The notes under the pieces are model-generated. The model made no database searches. It was not told the origin of the DNA and saw only the letters and a list, made by a program, of their open reading frames with translations. From positions 1 to 9,105 of the forward strand of contig JAEZAS010000180.1 of the NCBI GenBank assembly GCA_023430365.1: a DNA stretch of 9,105 nucleotides, in the 5' to 3' direction. The position numbers and the translations under genes were made by a program. This document shows positions 1 to 6,095 of the stretch, piece by piece. This DNA is from Planctomycetota bacterium (GTDB lineage Bacteria; Planctomycetota; Planctomycetia; Pirellulales; Pirellulaceae). The stretch's first letter is position 1. Every line of letters starts with the position of its first letter.

Positions 1-40
1 CCCTACAGCTCTATCGCTCGACCCTATAGCTCCTCACTCA
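1..40. repeat. Short imperfect tandem repeat downstream of atpA (cut by window edge)
   Basis: The first 32 bases contain CCCTACAGCTC (1-11) and CCCTATAGCTC (22-32), which differ at one base and lie 21 bases apart. The related stretch TATCGCTCGA fills the space between, so the sequence has a 10-11 base rhythm. It lies just after the atpA stop in the direction of transcription, where the gap to the next atp gene should be. It may be another iterated-repeat insertion like those flanking atpH, but the window edge hides its extent. Confidence 0.35.
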
Positions 41-1579
41 CTACTTCGCCACAACGGCTCCGCTGGTCCGCGAGAAGCTCGCCTTGAACTCGGCGATCGC
101 GTCGGTCAGGGCCTGGCGAATCTCCGGGGTCAGTTCCTTCTTCTCGACCAGCTGCTGGTACACGCCCGACTTGGTCGTGTGCATGTACTGGATCAGGCCG
201 GTTTCGAAATCACGCACGCGGTTCACCGGTACGTTGTCCAACATGCCCGTATTGCCGGCGAAGATGATCAGGATCTGATCCATCACGTTCATCGGCTGAT
301 AGGCTGGCTGCTTTAGCAGTTCCACCATCCGGTAGCCGCGATCGAGACGGGCCTGGGTGGCCGCGTCGAGGTCGGTACCGAGTTGGGCGAACGCTTCGAG
401 TTCGCGGAAGGCGGCCAGGGCCAGACGGAGACCGCCTGCCACCTGCTTGTCCTTCATCGCTTTGATTTGGGCCGAACCACCCACGCGCGACACCGAGATA
501 CCGACGTTCATGGCCGGGCGGATGCCCTTGAAGAACAAGTCGGGCTGCAGGTAAATCTGGCCGTCGGTGATCGAGATCACGTTGGTCGGAATGTAGGCCG
601 ACACTTCGCCTTCGAGCGTCTCAATGATCGGCAGGCTGGTGAGCGAACCGCCGCCCAGTTCCGCCGACAGCTTGGCCGAGCGTTCGAGCAAGCGGCTGTG
701 GCAGTAGAACACGTCACCCGGATAGGCTTCGCGTCCCGGCGGACGACGGGCGAGCAGCGAGAGCTGGCGATAGGCCTGGGCCTGCTTCGACAAGTCGTCG
801 TAGACGATCAGGGCGTGCTCGCCCTTGTACATGAAGTACTCCGCCATCGCGGTTCCTGCGTACGCCGCATAGAACTGCAGCGGGGCAGGGGCGCTGGCGC
901 CGGCGAGGATCACCGTCGTGTAGTCCATCGCGCCGTGCTCTTCGAGCACGCGGATCGTGTTGGCGACCGACGATTCCTTCTGGCCGATAGCCACGTAGAA
1001 GCACTTCACGCCCGAATTCTTCTGATTCAGGATCGTGTCGATCGCGATCGTGGTCTTGCCCGTCTTGCGGTCGCCAATGATCAATTCGCGCTGACCGCGT
1101 CCGATGGGGGTCATGGCGTCGATCGCCTTGATGCCCGTCTGGAGCGGCTCTTTTACCGGCTGACGACCGGCTACGCCCGGAGCCATGAATTCGACCGGAC
1201 GAGTTTCGCTGGTGGCGATCGGACCCTTGCCGTCGAGCGGGTTGCCGAGCGGATCCACCACTCGGCCGATCATCCCTTCGCCGACCGGCACGCTCAACAG
1301 CTTGCCGAGGGCGCGGACTTCGTCGCCTTCTTGGATCTGCAGGTAGTCGCCCAGAATGATGACGCTGACGCTGCTCTCTTCGAGGTTGAACGCCAGGCCG
1401 ATCACCCCGTTGGGAAACTCGACCATTTCGCCGGTCATGATGCCCGACAGGCCGTACACCCGGGCGATACCGTCACCCACTTCGAGCACCGTGCCCACTT
1501 CGCGGACATCGATCGTGCTCTCGTACTTCTCGATCTCCTGCTGGATGACCGAGGCGATTTCACTGGCGTTGAACTTCAT
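41..1579 (-). CDS. atpA: F1F0 ATP synthase subunit alpha
   Basis: This is the alpha subunit of F1, the non-catalytic nucleotide-binding partner of beta in the cytoplasmic alpha3beta3 head. The 512-residue length matches the family (E. coli alpha is 513). Residues 25-95 form the N-terminal beta-barrel. The Walker A motif GDRKTGKT is at 169-176, the same numbering as in E. coli. The Walker B strand ALIVYDD is at 256-262. The family signature PAMNVGISVS is at 355-364 and is followed by the arginine finger R365 in SRVGGSAQ. The C-terminal helical domain covers about 380-512. The ATG at 1579 is preceded by AGAGG (1586-1590) with a 6-base spacer, partly inside a small CCTCT/AGAGG hairpin. The gene ends with TAG. 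It is the last gene of the operon in view, 145 bp after atpH, and that gap carries an iterated hairpin repeat. Nothing is missing, so it should be functional. Confidence 0.98.
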   Translation of the reverse strand: MKFNASEIASVIQQEIEKYESTIDVREVGTVLEVGDGIARVYGLSGIMTGEMVEFPNGVIGLAFNLEESSVSVIILGDYLQIQEGDEVRALGKLLSVPVGEGMIGRVVDPLGNPLDGKGPIATSETRPVEFMAPGVAGRQPVKEPLQTGIKAIDAMTPIGRGQRELIIGDRKTGKTTIAIDTILNQKNSGVKCFYVAIGQKESSVANTIRVLEEHGAMDYTTVILAGASAPAPLQFYAAYAGTAMAEYFMYKGEHALIVYDDLSKQAQAYRQLSLLARRPPGREAYPGDVFYCHSRLLERSAKLSAELGGGSLTSLPIIETLEGEVSAYIPTNVISITDGQIYLQPDLFFKGIRPAMNVGISVSRVGGSAQIKAMKDKQVAGGLRLALAAFRELEAFAQLGTDLDAATQARLDRGYRMVELLKQPAYQPMNVMDQILIIFAGNTGMLDNVPVNRVRDFETGLIQYMHTTKSGVYQQLVEKKELTPEIRQALTDAIAEFKASFSRTSGAVVAK

Positions 1580-1600
1580 CTCGAACCTCTAACGTTGAGA

Positions 1601-1724
1601 GGATGATTGTCTCTTGTATCTTTCGATTGCGGATTTCGGATTGCAGATTGCGGATTGAAGGGCGAGCGAACGAATCGACTGGCTCTCCAATCCGCAATCC
1701 GCAATCCACAATCCGCAATCATCC
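1601..1724. repeat. Inverted repeat of 7-base iterons in the atpH-atpA gap
   Basis: Two 33-base arms, 1625-1657 and 1688-1720, are inverted copies with 3 mismatches and a 30-base loop. Each arm is itself about 4.7 tandem copies of a GATTGCG heptamer (for example GATTGCG, GATTTCG, GATTGCA, GATTGCG). Outside them a 9-base stem pairs 1601-1609 (GGATGATTG) with 1716-1724 (CAATCATCC), overlapping the end of the inner right arm. In the atp mRNA this would fold into a long hairpin between the atpH stop (1725) and the atpA ribosome-binding site (1586-1590). A second member of the family lies at 2359-2453. It has no U-tract, so it does not look like an intrinsic terminator. Confidence 0.85.
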
Positions 1725-2348
1725 TTACGCTGTCGCAAACCGCTCCGTCGCCCGGCTGATCGACGCCATCGTCGCTTCCAAGGCCACGCCGCGGGTTCGC
1801 TCCAGGCGGTTCTTCAGGCTGCCGTCATACAGCGTGTCGCCGATCTTCACGACAATGCCGCCCAGCAACTCGGGATCGACCTGGGTCTTCAGTTCGATCT
1901 CCTTGCCGAGCTGCGCCTTCAGCCGATCGACGATCGTCTGTCGCAGCGGGTTGCTCAGGGGAGTCGCCGTGCGCACCGTCACTTCCATTCGGCCGCGCAG
2001 TTCGTTGTAGACCTTGCGAGCCGCCCGGCGGATTGCCCGGATCGAGCCGAAGCGATCGTGCTTGACAAGCACCTTGAGGAAGTTGAGCAGCAGCGGCGAC
2101 ATCTTCCCCTTGAACGCTGCGTCGATCATCCGCACCTTCTCGGCGCTGTCGACTCGCGGTGAGGAGAGCGTGGCGTCGAATTGCGGCAGCTTGTTGAGCA
2201 CGTCGTCGACCAGCGACTCCAGCTCTTCCAAAACGCGATCGATCTCGCCAGCCTTCTGGGCGGCGCCGAGCAAGGCCTTGCCATACTCGTGCCCCAGGTG
2301 CTCGCGCCCCTGATCGAAGGCGCCTTCGGATTGTGCGTTATCGGCCAT
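1725..2348 (-). CDS. atpH: F1F0 ATP synthase subunit delta (OSCP-like)
   Basis: This is the peripheral-stalk subunit that caps the F1 head and ties it to subunit b. It has 207 residues, against 177 in E. coli delta. The first about 110 residues form the helical F1-binding domain (YGKALLGAAQKAG near the start). The C-terminal part carries the OSCP/delta signature around 158-185, with VDPELLGGIVVKIGDTLYDG. The ATG at 2348 has no clear Shine-Dalgarno sequence. The 10 bases before it separate it from the base of a hairpin repeat (2359-2453), so translation may be leader-independent or depend on hairpin unwinding. The gene ends with TAA directly at the other repeat (1601-1724), so atpH is bracketed by repeats on both sides. 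Identity is secure from the signature and the operon position. Confidence 0.95.
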   Translation of the reverse strand: MADNAQSEGAFDQGREHLGHEYGKALLGAAQKAGEIDRVLEELESLVDDVLNKLPQFDATLSSPRVDSAEKVRMIDAAFKGKMSPLLLNFLKVLVKHDRFGSIRAIRRAARKVYNELRGRMEVTVRTATPLSNPLRQTIVDRLKAQLGKEIELKTQVDPELLGGIVVKIGDTLYDGSLKNRLERTRGVALEATMASISRATERFATA

Positions 2349-2358
2349 GCGTTTTTCT

Positions 2359-2453
2359 ATTGCGGATTGCAGATTGCGAATTGCGGATTAGGGGGACAGA
2401 GATTGACCTCTGCCAGCCTTCCAATCCGCGATTTGCCATCCGCAATCCGCAAT
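2359..2453. repeat. Inverted repeat of 7-base iterons in the atpF-atpH gap
   Basis: The arms 2359-2389 and 2423-2453 are inverted copies, 27 of 31 positions matching, each made of degenerate ATTGCGG/GATTGCA heptamers. The loop contains a smaller CAGAG/CTCTG hairpin (2397-2401 with 2408-2412). The unit is the same family as the repeat at 1601-1724. On the mRNA it ends only 10 bases before the atpH start codon and begins 5 bases after the atpF stop, so it fills almost the whole intergenic gap. Confidence 0.85.
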
Positions 2454-2458
2454 TCCCT

Positions 2459-3340
2459 TTAGTTCGCCTTCTTGAATCCGCTCAGCGCGTCGCTGATCAG
2501 CCGCTCGTGTTCGGCTGGCTTCACTTCGCGTTTGACGATGTTCCCAGCCAGGGCGATCGCGGTGTCGACCGATTGCTTGGCGATTTCGCGGAGCGCCTCG
2601 TTCTTGGCCGCGTTGATGTCGGCCACCGCCCGTTCGCGTTCCCGCTGGGCAGCGGCGTTCGCCTCGGCCACGATCTTTTCGCGAGTCGCTTCGCCATCCT
2701 TATGAGCTTGGGCCACAATCGCCCGCGCCTCGTCGGCAGCCGCGGCGAGTTTGGCCTCGTACTGCTTCAACTGGGCGGTCGCTTCCTCGGCGGCCCGCGT
2801 CGCCTGCTCGATCTTGTCGGCGATCGACTTCTCGCGAGTCTCGAGCCCGTGCGAAATCGGTCCCCAGGCAAACTTGCCGAGCAGGAAGAGCAGCAGGAAA
2901 AACACTACGGCCGAGTAGATCGCCATGTCGAACCGAATGTCGGCCGGGTTGGCGATGTTGGCGGTGGCGTTGTTGTGGCTCAGATCGGTCGGATCGTGAG
3001 CGCCATGATCGTGACCATCACCTTCGTGATGATCTTCATGCAGCTCGTTCGAGGCCGCCTTCACGCCCTCATCCTGCTGGCCAGCCGCCTTTTCATGCGT
3101 GTCGGCCGCTTTAGAAGTGGTCTTGCCCGCCTCTTCCACCAGGTCGCCCTTGGCGTCTTCGACCTTTTCGGCCGGCGGAGGAGCGGGTTCGTCAGCCGAC
3201 GCAGCCGGAGCGGCCTTTTCGGTCGTCTCGGCAGGCGGTTGTTCGTCTTGCGCCAGCGCGATCTGTGCGGCGAACACCGCGACGGCCATCAGCACCGGCG
3301 CCAGTGCATGCCCAAGGCAAGAGAATCGGTTGACAGTCAT
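2459..3340 (-). CDS. atpF: F1F0 ATP synthase subunit b with signal peptide and long N-terminal extension
   Basis: Subunit b forms the membrane-anchored peripheral stalk. The 293-residue protein is nearly twice E. coli b (156). From the N-terminus: a signal peptide (1-30, hydrophobic core about 14-28, likely cleavage after IALA); a hydrophilic acidic Ala/Pro/Glu segment (31-100); a histidine-rich stretch HEDHHEGDGHDHGAH (101-115); one transmembrane helix (about 138-160, AIYSAVVFFLLLFLLGKFAW); and a long charged coiled coil (about 165-265) ending in the delta-binding end. Residues 31-137 should be periplasmic. The ATG at 3340 is chosen because GGAG (3348-3351) lies 7 bases upstream; a TTG at 3355 would add five residues but overlaps that site. 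It follows atpE by 54 bp and precedes atpH by 110 bp. The C-terminal half makes the identity firm; the function of the extension is unknown. Confidence 0.94.
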   Translation of the reverse strand: MTVNRFSCLGHALAPVLMAVAVFAAQIALAQDEQPPAETTEKAAPAASADEPAPPPAEKVEDAKGDLVEEAGKTTSKAADTHEKAAGQQDEGVKAASNELHEDHHEGDGHDHGAHDPTDLSHNNATANIANPADIRFDMAIYSAVVFFLLLFLLGKFAWGPISHGLETREKSIADKIEQATRAAEEATAQLKQYEAKLAAAADEARAIVAQAHKDGEATREKIVAEANAAAQRERERAVADINAAKNEALREIAKQSVDTAIALAGNIVKREVKPAEHERLISDALSGFKKAN

Positions 3341-3394
3341 GACCCAACTCCGCAAACGAATGACATCAGGCTCACACGCTCTCTGTCGCTGAGC

Positions 3395-3712
3395 TTACAG
3401 GCCCGAGCAGATGTAGAGCGCGTAGAAGGTGAAACCTTCGATAAGAGCGGCGGCGATGATCATCGCCGTCTGGATGTTGCCGGCGACTTCCGGCTGGCGG
3501 GCCATGCTCTCCAGAGCGCTGCTGGCCAGCTTGCTGATGCCGTAGGCGGCGCCAATCACGGTCAGGCCGACGCCGAAGGCGGCGGTGAAGTTGATCAGCG
3601 ACCACTGGCCGCCGGGATTCGGTCCCGCAGCGCCGTCCTGAGCGAACGCCGGCACAGCCAGACAGAGAACCATCACGAATGCCACAGCCAGCAACGAAGC
3701 AAACTTCTTCAC
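3395..3712 (-). CDS. atpE: F1F0 ATP synthase subunit c with signal peptide
   Basis: Subunit c forms the proton-carrying rotor ring. The 105-residue precursor has a signal peptide (1-24, ending AFA, likely cleaved before Q25), a short polar Gly/Pro segment, helix 1 (about 38-68), the conserved polar loop ARQPE (71-75) and helix 2 (about 79-103). The ion-binding carboxylate is E92 in AALIEGFTF. At positions matching the sodium ligands of Ilyobacter-type rings there is I59 instead of Gln and G93 instead of Ser, so proton coupling is predicted. The start is GTG (3712) with a strong AGGAG (3720-3724) 7 bases upstream, in keeping with the high expression c needs. It sits 68 bp after atpB and 54 bp before atpF. 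Cleavage of the signal peptide is inferred, not shown. Confidence 0.95.
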   Translation of the reverse strand: MKKFASLLAVAFVMVLCLAVPAFAQDGAAGPNPGGQWSLINFTAAFGVGLTVIGAAYGISKLASSALESMARQPEVAGNIQTAMIIAAALIEGFTFYALYICSGL

Positions 3713-3780
3713 GGTCGAACTCCTCTAGATGGGAAATGTGTTTCCAAACGCCTGCGCGAACAGCCTCACGGCGTGAGCCT

Positions 3781-5208
3781 TTAGTGATGCTCGTGAACCG
3801 CCGATCCGATGAACAACGCCGCCAAAAAAGTAAAAATGTACGCCTGCAAAAAGGCGACAAACAACTCCAGGATGCTAAAGAGCGTCGAGCCAATCACCGC
3901 GATCGTCGCGGCGACGCCCCATTGCCAGCCGGGCAGGTTCGAAAACGCGATTGCCGCCTGAGCGCCAAACGCGAGTCCCATCACCCCCAGCAACACCAGG
4001 TGGCCGGCCACCATGTTCGCCAAAAGACGAATGGCAAGCACACCGTGCCGAATCGCCAAACCGGCCACTTCGATGAGGAAAATGCCGGCCTTTAGAATCG
4101 CTTCAAAGCCAATTGCGACGACGCGAATCACCGGGTTGGCCGGGCGACCGAGATCGATCGGGGGAATCATGTTCTTCCAGAAACCAACCGGCCCCAGGCT
4201 TAGCATGCCGCCCACCAGCACGGTGCCCATGATGCAGAGCGCCAGGCCCAGCGTAACACCGAACGTGCCTGTCGGAGCCCCCATCCACGGGATCATGCCA
4301 AACAAATTCATCCCCAGAATGAAGAAGAAAATGTTCCAAAGCAGCGGCGTGAAGCGGTGGGCGTCGTGATGGCCGATCGCCGGCTCGGCAATCTCGTCGC
4401 GAATGAACACGACGAAGGTCTCGAGCAGGTTCCAGAGCTTGCCCTTGGGCGCGGCCCCGTTGGCCACGCGGCGGGCCAGCCAGCTGAACAGCACGGCGAT
4501 GATCAGCGCCACCACCAGCTGGATGATCATGAACTTCGAGATCGCGAAGTTGTCCCAGCCGGGATCTTTTTCGTACAGGTTCCGCAGAGTGCCGAATGGC
4601 TGCGGAATCAGGATCTTGCCCGACAGGTGCTGGTTGTAGGCTGCGACCTTGCCGGCATCCCAATCCTTGACGTGTCCTTCGGCCTTGTACTCTTTGACGC
4701 TGCCAGCCTCTTGCTTGGCCGCTTTCCACTCCGTGCGGAAGTTGCTGTCGTCGTGGTACTTCGCCGAGAACTCTTTGTAGTGCAGATTTGCGGCGGCCGG
4801 GTTGTCGTTGAGCCAGTCGCCGAACTTCGTCTCTTCGACCGACTTCTCGAGGGCGTCATCCTTGGCCGAGCGAGCGCGGGCGATCTCGGCCTTCTTCCAA
4901 GCGTTGAACGCTTCAAGGTTCCTGGGGTAGTGATACTCCTCGAGGAACACGTCGAACGGCTTGCCGGCGTTGGCGTGGTCGTGATGAAGCCAATCGTGCC
5001 ACTCGTGCTCGGCTTGTTCTTCGGAGACCTCGATCACACCCAATTTCTTCAGGCGGTCGTACAGGCGGGCGAATTCCCAGTCCTGAAAATCGGGATCGAG
5101 CGAAACCCAGACGTCCGGAAAGTCGCGGTCGTCTTTAGCGCGCATCCAAAGCGCCTTCGGCACTTCGAAGTAGTAGCTGTCCTTGATGTGCAGTACCGGG
5201 TCGGCCAT
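3781..5208 (-). CDS. atpB: F1F0 ATP synthase subunit a with about 220-residue N-terminal extension
   Basis: Subunit a is the membrane stator that forms the two proton half-channels against the c-ring. The C-terminal 250 residues are standard: helices begin at about 226, then 286-306, 314-336, 365-408 and 430-466. The essential arginine is R394 in LAIRLLANM (E. coli R210), and Q455 in FLQAYIFTF matches E. coli Q252. The protein ends in HEHH. The first about 220 residues are hydrophilic, Trp- and His-rich, without a signal peptide, and make the protein 475 residues against 271 in E. coli. They contain what looks like a tandem duplication (72-93 resembles 131-152) and four Asp-Trp pairs (43, 72, 131, 182). 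By homology the N-terminus lies outside the membrane. The ATG at 5208 is 4 bases after the TAA of the upstream gene, with no strong ribosome-binding site, so translational coupling is likely. Confidence 0.97.
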   Translation of the reverse strand: MADPVLHIKDSYYFEVPKALWMRAKDDRDFPDVWVSLDPDFQDWEFARLYDRLKKLGVIEVSEEQAEHEWHDWLHHDHANAGKPFDVFLEEYHYPRNLEAFNAWKKAEIARARSAKDDALEKSVEETKFGDWLNDNPAAANLHYKEFSAKYHDDSNFRTEWKAAKQEAGSVKEYKAEGHVKDWDAGKVAAYNQHLSGKILIPQPFGTLRNLYEKDPGWDNFAISKFMIIQLVVALIIAVLFSWLARRVANGAAPKGKLWNLLETFVVFIRDEIAEPAIGHHDAHRFTPLLWNIFFFILGMNLFGMIPWMGAPTGTFGVTLGLALCIMGTVLVGGMLSLGPVGFWKNMIPPIDLGRPANPVIRVVAIGFEAILKAGIFLIEVAGLAIRHGVLAIRLLANMVAGHLVLLGVMGLAFGAQAAIAFSNLPGWQWGVAATIAVIGSTLFSILELFVAFLQAYIFTFLAALFIGSAVHEHH

Positions 5209-5212
5209 GGAC

Positions 5213-5653
5213 TTAGACTGCCTTTGTCATCGGCTTGGAGGAGGTCGAGACGAACTTCAGCGACAGCAAGGCTTCGGCGACGAGCATGATCAAGTAGTTG
5301 CCGAGGATCATCCCAAACACGCCCGCCTCGGCGAGCGACGGGGACAACCGTTGCAAGGCGATTCCCGCCACCATGGGCAGGCCGAGTCGGACTCCCATCG
5401 AACCGAGCACCGATTGAGCGCCCCAGTCGAAGCGGTGACCGACAAAGCTCACCACCAGAGCCATACAGCCCGCCAGCCAGCAAACGGAGCCCGCGATCAC
5501 CGCCGCCTGCACGCCCACATGCCCCGACCGCTGGCTGCCGTAGTAGCCGAAGCCCACTCCGGCGATCAGCAGCAGCACTGCGAGCACGGCGCAGCCGAGC
5601 GCGAGGCTCGCCAGCGAGGCGTGTGCTTTGCCGTTACCTGCGTTCTGGTTCAC
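5213..5653 (-). CDS. Four-helix membrane protein, AtpI-like, in the atp operon
   Basis: This 146-residue integral membrane protein has four predicted helices (about 14-37, 47-71, 83-101, 109-133), with a single arginine (R89) in the third, and short polar ends. Size, helix count and position just before atpB fit the AtpI family (ATP synthase subunit I), which helps assemble the c-ring and is linked to Mg2+ supply in some bacilli. I do not see a diagnostic AtpI motif, so the name is by analogy. The GTG start overlaps the TGA of the upstream gene (GTGA, 5650-5653), and AGGG (5661-5664) lies 7 bases upstream. The stop is 4 bases from the atpB ATG. The tight packing implies co-translation with its neighbours. 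Confidence 0.7.
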   Translation of the reverse strand: MNQNAGNGKAHASLASLALGCAVLAVLLLIAGVGFGYYGSQRSGHVGVQAAVIAGSVCWLAGCMALVVSFVGHRFDWGAQSVLGSMGVRLGLPMVAGIALQRLSPSLAEAGVFGMILGNYLIMLVAEALLSLKFVSTSSKPMTKAV

Positions 5654-5901
5654 GAATCGACCCTATGATCGTCAGTTGAGCGTTGTTTCGAAGCCTGCCC
5701 CTTGGTCATCTGCACCAAGTGCCAGATTCCCACCGTCACTCCCACCGCGAGTCCCAGCAAAGACAGGAAACTGGTCCCCCAACGATCGTCGGCCCAAGCG
5801 CCCAGTGCGCCCGGAAGGACCATCTCAAGGGCAACGGTCGTTATCTTTGCCACCCACCCCATCGCGATACCGATGGGACTGAGTTTCGGGGTTTCGTTCA
5901 C
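5650..5901 (-). CDS. atpZ: Small two-helix AtpZ/AtpI-type protein, first gene of the atp operon
   Basis: The 83-residue protein has two predicted membrane helices (about 11-36 and 44-65) joined by a short loop with ADDRWGTSF (37-45). That loop resembles the Asp/Trp/Gly-Thr loop of the AtpZ (F1F0-ATPase gene 1) family, whose genes lead many bacterial atp operons and are implicated in assembly or Mg2+ handling. The C-terminus is polar and charged. The start is GTG at 5901, the only standard start after the in-frame stop at 5965-5967, apart from an internal ATG at codon 14. No clear ribosome-binding site precedes it. The gene overlaps the next by 4 bases. Position and shape support the call, but the protein is short, so the family match is moderate. 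Confidence 0.65.
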   Translation of the reverse strand: MNETPKLSPIGIAMGWVAKITTVALEMVLPGALGAWADDRWGTSFLSLLGLAVGVTVGIWHLVQMTKGQASKQRSTDDHRVDS

Positions 5902-6060
5902 GCTTGGAATTCGCTGCCTGTCCGAGCGGGGCCAATGAGGCCAAAGTCGTTTTCCGAAAGCGACTTAGGCGAGACTGGAGAGGTGCCGCTAAAAGCCAGG
6001 GAGAGCGGCGTCGTCCGCTATCAGCCATCAAGCTGGTGAAAGGGCGACGCTTAGTGAAGA
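5902..6060 (-). other. Predicted atp operon leader
   Basis: If transcription starts near 6060 (see the promoter at 6067-6095), about 160 bases of leader precede the first GTG. Two simple hairpins are visible in it: GCCGCT/AGCGGC (5985-5990 with 6004-6009) and one around 5944-5966 pairing AAGTCG with CGACTT. Neither is followed by a U-tract, so no attenuator is seen. No open reading frame of note lies in it. Confidence 0.35.
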
Positions 6061-6066
6061 ATGCGT

Positions 6067-6095
6067 AATCTAACCGTGGAATTTCGGAGGGTCAA
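6067..6095 (-). promoter_or_regulatory. Candidate sigma70-type promoter of the atp operon
   Basis: Read on the minus strand there is TTGACC (6095-6090, five of six matches to TTGACA), a 17-base spacer, and TAGATT (6072-6067, four of six matches to TATAAT). The expected start is near 6060, giving a leader of about 160 bases. It is the best match I could find between the divergent genes; the initiation site is inferred. Confidence 0.4.

Noticed and set aside
383..1606. 407-codon open frame on the plus strand opposite atpA
   Set aside because: It is antisense to a fully conserved alpha subunit gene and its product is His/Arg/Asp-rich with no recognisable motif, as expected from GC-rich codon bias.
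2333..3784. 483-codon plus-strand frame opposite atpF and atpE
   Set aside because: It runs across two conserved genes, their gap and part of a repeat, and its translation is Arg/Leu/Gly-rich without domains.
4357..5289. 310-codon plus-strand frame opposite atpB
   Set aside because: It is antisense to atpB and the AtpI-like gene and has no convincing start site or family features.
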